DNA of 64,000 bases, from assembly GCA_004352715.1 (NCBI GenBank), contig SCFE01000043.1, positions 479,493 through 543,492 on the forward strand, given 5' to 3'. Below, piece by piece: positions 59,360-64,000 of this stretch. The stretch's first letter is position 1. Each line of letters begins with the position of its first letter. Both the position numbers and the translations under genes were made by a program. Under the pieces are notes generated by a model, which had not been told where the DNA came from, ran no database searches, and was given only the letters and a program-made list of their open reading frames with translations. The stretch comes from Hofstenia miamia (Eukaryota > Xenacoelomorpha > Acoela).

Positions 59360-59600
59360 TGCTACACGAACAACTTTTGTCGCCGATTTTTGTCGTCCGA
59401 ACGAACAACTTTTGTCGCCAACTTTTGTCACCAATTTCTGTCGTCCGAACGAACAACTTTTGTCGCCAACTTTTGTTGTTGATTTGGTATGCTACACGAA
59501 CAACTTTAGTCATTTAATTAGTTTTGGACAAAAGTTGGGGAGAGGATGCTACACGAACGATTTTTGTTGGTGACAAAAGTTGTTCGTGTAGCATAGTGTT
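59360..59600. repeat. Left array of ACGAACAACTTTTGTC motifs
   Basis: Four direct copies or variants of acgaacaactttTGTC occur (about 59366, 59401, 59452 and 59498). An inverted copy (gacaaaagttgttcgtgtag, about 59574) closes the block. Several copies are separated by gccgattttt, gccaactttt or gtcgtccg units. Confidence 0.85.
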
Positions 59601-59978
59601 ACATCAACTTTTTAAATTTCAGTTACTTCATTATAAAACATTTAAGAAAGAATTACAAGAATATCCGAATATGCAGAAATATTTATAATATGAAATATTA
59701 ATATTGCTCATTTAACAACAGTTGAACTAAAATATTAAAATATTTTTCAATATTAAATTTTTGGAATACGCATCCGCAACAAGCTATTTTATGTTATATT
59801 TTAATGTGTTTATTCAAAGAACATATATTGTTTCATTATCTGTATTCGTATTTTCTTGACTATTATTGAACCTCGCCTGATGAAATGTGCTTGTTTACAT
59901 TCCTAAATGAGTGATCGCAATAATGACCTTGGATTTGAGCGGCAGATTGCATAATTATAGCGCACATTTCAATAAAGC

Positions 59979-60200
59979 ATGGAGATGTCATCAGTGTGGT
60001 CCCATGAAGATATTATTAAATTAATTGAAATGGTCGAAGAAAAACATTCAGTGTGGGATGTTTCTTCTGATGACTATATGAATGTAACAACTTCCTTATA
60101 CTGGTTGCATATATTCATCGCTCTAAAAACTATCGAAATTAATGAAATCACATTAAAAATACGATTGTTTTTGAGCTATCGCGGCCTACAGAATGTGTAG
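59979..60200 (+). pseudogene. MADF-domain protein of the Harbinger-like element, truncated
   Basis: The 73-codon frame starts MEMSSVWSHEDIIKLIEMVE, followed by KHSVWDVSSDDYMN. W-(S/T)-x-E-x-x-x-x-LI-x-x-x-(E)-x-x-x-x-(L/V)WD-x-x-x-x-x-Y is the first half of the MADF fold, a Myb-related DNA-binding domain that accompanies PIF/Harbinger transposases and helps the nuclease reach the ends. The second half of the domain is replaced by unrelated residues and a stop at 60198-60200, so it is truncated or an exon whose intron I cannot define. Confidence 0.6.
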
Positions 60201-60759
60201 TAACCTGCGTTGTTGCGTATTTTCATTGGAGAGCAGATTATCCCTGTGCATGAATAATGAAATAAGTATGATGGTGTTTACTTTCAAATTCAACCAAACA
60301 TCATAATTGCCTGCACTGTTTAAACAATACTTGAGTTCACAAAGCTATGCTGTGATCGACCTCCCAATCTAATCACTATTTTATNCAACTTTTTAAATTT
60401 CAGTTACTTCATTATAAAACATTTAAGAAAGAATTACAAGAATATCCGAATATGCAGAAATATTTATAATATGAAATATTAATATTGCTCATTTAACAAC
60501 AGTTGAACTAAAATATTAAAATATTTTTCAATATTAAATTTTTGGAATACGCATCCGCAACAAGCTATTTTATGTTATATTTTAATGTGTTTATTCAAAG
60601 AACATATATTGTTTCATTATCTGTATTCGTATTTTCTTGACTATTATTGAACCTCGCCTGATGAAATGTGCTTGTTTACATTCCTAAATGAGTGATCGCA
60701 ATAATGACCTTGGATTTGAGCGGCAGATTGCATAATTATAGCGCACATTTCAATAAAGC

Positions 60760-60981
60760 ATGGAGATGTCATCAGTGTGGTCCCATGAAGATATTATTAA
60801 ATTAATTGAAATGGTCGAAGAAAAACATTCAGTGTGGGATGTTTCTTCTGATGACTATATGAATGTAATAACTTCCTTATACTGGTTGCATATATTCATC
60901 GCTCTAAAAACTATCGAAATTAATGAAATCACATTAAAAATACGATTGTTTTTGAGCTATCGCGGCCTACAGAATGTGTAG
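60760..60981 (+). pseudogene. Second assembly copy of the MADF ORF
   Basis: Identical to the ORF at 59979-60200 except one residue (Thr to Ile in DYMNVxT). Because the surrounding 780 bp are duplicated around a single N, it is most likely the other allele rather than a second gene. Confidence 0.6.
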
Positions 60982-61476
60982 TAACCTGCGTTGTTGCGTA
61001 TTTTCATTGGAGAGCAGATTATCCCTGTGCATGAATAATGAAATAAGTATGATGGTGTTTACTTTCAAATTCAACCAAACATCATAATTGCCTGCACTGT
61101 TTAAACAATACTTGAGTTCGCAAAGCTACGCTGTGATCGACCTCCCAATCTAATCACTATTTTATGACTCGCACAGTTCAAATGTTTTTGTTTACTACAA
61201 AGGATTCTTTTTGATGAGTTAATTGTTTTAATTTAATACTGATACGCAAGTATACAAAAGAAATGCCTACATAGTGATATGTGTTTATTTTAACATAAAA
61301 ATGTACAAATCATGATTATTAATTCTATAAACCTAGCTAATTTTAAATTTTACAGTACGAAATGAACTCTGAAAACGATTGAAATTATAGCTTAAAATTG
61401 TTTATTTATCTTTCAAGGTGATAATTACTAGAAAGTTGGAGAATTATTTCTCCGACAAAAAAGTTGGTCGGAGCAC

Positions 61477-61734
61477 CCTGCTACACGAACAACTTTTGTC
61501 ATTTAATTACTTCACGACTAAAGTTGGGGGAAGGGGTGCTACACGAACAATTTTTATTGTCCAATTTTTGTTGGACCGAACGGACAACTTTTGTCGCCAA
61601 CTTTAGTTGGACCGAACGAACAACTTTAGTCTAGATAATTACTCCCGATTTTAGTCGTGGAAGAGGGGTGCTACACGAACGATTTTCGTTGCCAACAAAA
61701 ATCGGCGACAAAAGTTGTTCGTGTAGCATGGGCT
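61477..61734. repeat. Right array of ACGAACAACTTTTGTC motifs
   Basis: Variants occur at about 61485, 61543, 61578, 61615 and 61675 (acgaacaacttttgtc, acgaacaatttttattg, cggacaacttttgtcgcc, cgaacaactttagtc and acgaacgattttcgttg). The inverted terminal repeat (gacaaaagttgttcgtgtag) closes the element. It mirrors the left array. Confidence 0.85.
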
Positions 61735-61737
61735 TTA

Positions 61738-64000
61738 CAATAAGGTTTAATTACCTACTTTAAAAAGTTAGTAAGGGCATTGAATAAGATATTTTAGACA
61801 GCATGAGGCGAAACAGCTTTATTAAGAGCTTAGTATTTGAAAAACTACAAAAACCTAGTTTGATAGTTTCGACAATAAGACCTTCACTTATTGTTTAATG
61901 AAGCGTGTTTCTTTGTTTTATTCAGTTTGATTGATACATGCCCTTGAAAATTTTATAAATTGTTTAGATTGTCATTTTTTCTGTTTAAATTTGGCAATGC
62001 TTGAAGCTCAATGCGTTTTTTTGCACTTTGTTAAAAAATTTAATTTTCTACAAAAACCATAGCTATCTAGCAATCTAGAAATGCGTCTTTTAAAATGTTT
62101 TAAAATTGAGATGAGTTCACCTGCACTTCAGATGAGACATGCTTTAATTATCAAACCTGACCTGATTCAAATGCGTTAATCCTGATTTTCAGAGAGAAAT
62201 GGATTTTATAAAGCAATATCCTGCTCTTGCTGAAATTTGACGACATACTTGTATATCTTATCATTTTTATTTTGCGATTTACTTATACCCTATTCGATCT
62301 GGGGAGCACTTCCTTTTCCTATTACTCTTTTGATTTTTCTAACTTGTATCACATCCCCAATGAAAATGTTCCAAATATCTGCTCATTTTATTTGTGATGT
62401 TGTTTTTCAAACGGGGGTAGTCTTATCATTTTTGCAAAACACATTGTCGAAAAAATATGGAATATACAGAAGAAAATGATATTTGACAAGTTAGTAATTA
62501 ATTATAATGAATTTCATCATTTCCAACTGTTAAAACAATATTTAATATATTTCAAGCAATACCCAAATTTTGAAATCGATAATGTCATCATAAATAATGA
62601 TAGCATTAAATATCTACTGATATGAAGAATTTTTGTGAAAAGTTCCTAATTCAATCCAGGCTGAAGAGCCCGAAAACACCCCTGTTTTTGAATAGGTGTA
62701 AGTTCCATTTGATTTCATAAATAGTATGTTTGCATTGAATTAGTGAACACACACCTAAAAGAAATAAACTCGTGTAATCTCAAAGGTTTTACAAAATATT
62801 AAAATTAATCATATTTTTAAAAATTTACACCGACGTTCTTAATTCTCTAATCCAAAACTCTATTCAGATACACTCACTTATATACTTTTCCCCATATATC
62901 AGTTGCATCAATGTTGTTATTCGCGTGGAATTGGAAATTTAGTGTGTGTGTGTGTGAAGAATCTTACCTTTTCTAGCACCTTAATTTCGTCGTATTTGCC
63001 TGCAGCCTATAATCCTGTAAATTGATTCAATAATCATTATTTATAAAAGGATTTTAGCAATTTGTAAACGGAAATGGCGTTATTTTCATAGTGAATGCCG
63101 ATCGTTTTGAAATGTGATCCGCATCACTACACTGATTCAAATTCAGCGAACGTGATTATACACCTACAGTAATATTTTAATCATGCTCAATTCCATCAAC
63201 TATTGACAAACTAATTTGTTAAATTTGCTATATCTGATTATTTTACCATAGTATTAGTTTCACTTCTTGTCGCCTACTCCTCAGATATTGTCCGAAAAAA
63301 CTTTGATCCTTGCACTCAAGTATGAAGACATGTAGCATACGCGAAGTATCAACATTCAATAGATTTTATACTACATTGCAGTACACCTATATATATATAT
63401 ATATATCCAATTTAAAATTCCAAAATCTGAAATTCATTCGTTACATGTATTAACCGGGAAACTCTTTTAAAACGTTACACTTCACGTAATAAATTTTAAT
63501 GTTAGGGCATATGCCAGTTTTGATATTCATTAATAATCGTCGAATATTATGTTGTATTTTTGCTCCTGATCATGACTGAATAAAAGAATCCTCTGCTGTT
63601 TTAAGCATGATGGGAATTAACTATATTTCATTTCTTTCATGGAAAAGACATTGGGGACTATGTTTAATATCTATGAATGCTTGCGCAATAGTAAAAAACT
63701 TTAGTATTCCACATTTCTCTTAGAAAAATTATTTATTTTGTCAATTTTAAAATAAGGCTGGTGTTAACATTTCGAATTGCACTAAAATGAATACTTCAAA
63801 TTTTTTTAATTTTGGACTAGTAAAGTAGCAATAGGAATACATTCACGAGATTGCAATCATGGTAATTGGATTAATTCCACGCTGTGCCAAACTTCTTTAC
63901 GCGTAGTTTTAAGCGTACTCAATGCGGATACTTAAGCTAGATTAAGGGATTCGGAAACTAATTAAAATTATGTGTAGAAATATTAAGTCATTTTTACGCA
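61738..64000. other. Unannotated right flank
   Basis: About 2.3 kb, AT-rich. It contains a (TA)n tract at about 63391-63405 and a GT run at 62943-62956. An acceptor-like ctgattttcag (about 62181-62191) precedes an open stretch ending MDFIKQYPALAEI and a stop, which I could not link to La or any other gene. Confidence 0.5.

Larger units (their letters stand above)
59604..61165. repeat. About 780-bp near-identical duplication around a single N
   Basis: Sequence 59604-60384 repeats at 60386-61165 with N at 60385 between. The copies differ at a few bases (gtaacaac versus gtaataac at the MADF gene; ttcacaaagctatgc versus ttcgcaaagctacgc). That level of difference fits two alleles placed one after the other by the assembler. 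Confidence 0.8.
59354..61734 (+). mobile_element. PIF/Harbinger-like element with TTA target duplication
   Basis: The left end is AGTCCATGCTACACGAACAA and the right end, reversed, is AGCCCATGCTACACGAACAA. Both continue CTTTTGTCGCCGATTTTTGT. TTA flanks both sides (59351-59353 and 61735-61737), the 3-bp duplication typical of PIF/Harbinger. The interior has a MADF-domain ORF (present twice in this assembly), which fits the accessory DNA-binding gene of such elements. No DDE_Tnp_4 nuclease is present, so it is non-autonomous. The true length is about 780 bp shorter if the internal duplication is an artefact. Confidence 0.8.

Noticed and set aside
62181-62240. Possible last exon ending MDFIKQYPALAEI
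   Set aside because: Too short to identify, and in the phase required by the La donor (phase 1) it gives an unrelated peptide.

Overview
The window is AT-rich eukaryotic DNA with long non-coding stretches, GT-AG introns, TA microsatellites and many decayed transposons. It is metazoan and almost certainly arthropod. A chelicerate such as a spider is my best guess, from the mix of mariner, Tc1, piggyBac, hAT and DUF7869-type elements; the sequence does not prove the order. There are no bacterial operons, CRISPR arrays or phage genes.

Host genes: two + strand exons (5687-5815 and 31471-31585) have compatible phase. Together they encode most of the C-terminal RNA-recognition domain (xRRM) of the La/SSB RNA chaperone. 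The 25,655-bp intron between them fills the left half of the window. Other La exons lie outside the window or were not recognised. At 41002-42168 a 388-codon uninterrupted ORF behind a CpG-richer 5' region looks like a real gene; its C-terminus resembles a BEN domain.

Mobile DNA, left to right: a Tc1-like element (0.4-1.8 kb); the 3' end of an LTR-retrotransposon pol (1.9-2.5 kb); a mariner end (8.9 kb); a dead mariner (9.7-10.9 kb); a DUF4806-like pseudogene (11.3-12.5 kb); an unclassified DNA element with repeated GGCGCTGTGTAC ends (12.8-14.9 kb); a second Tc1-like element (15.3-16.5 kb); two adjacent DD41D (rosa-type) mariners, one dead and one intact (16.7-19.9 kb); a CACTA-like pseudogene split by hAT-type insertions (19.9-23.7 kb); another dead mariner (24.1-25.4 kb); a hAT MITE (25.7 kb); and an APE-type non-LTR retrotransposon just upstream of the second La exon (28.3-31.3 kb).

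To the right of the La exons lie a BED-hAT element with a perfect 8-bp target duplication (34.0-36.4 kb), a chain of DUF7869-type transposon copies carrying tRNA-like segments (47.6-52.0 kb), a broken piggyBac with a TTAA MITE inside it (54.5-55.6 kb), and a PIF/Harbinger-like element with a MADF ORF and arrays of terminal motifs (59.35-61.73 kb).

Assembly quality matters here. Four multi-N gaps of 21-1000 bp, one 4-N gap and several single-N joins are present. Three joins sit between near-identical copies (27.3-27.7, 55.0-55.25 and 59.6-61.17 kb), so those duplications are probably assembly or haplotype artefacts. The only intact transposase is the 350-aa DD41D mariner at 18653-19705; every other transposon coding region shows stops, frameshifts or truncation.
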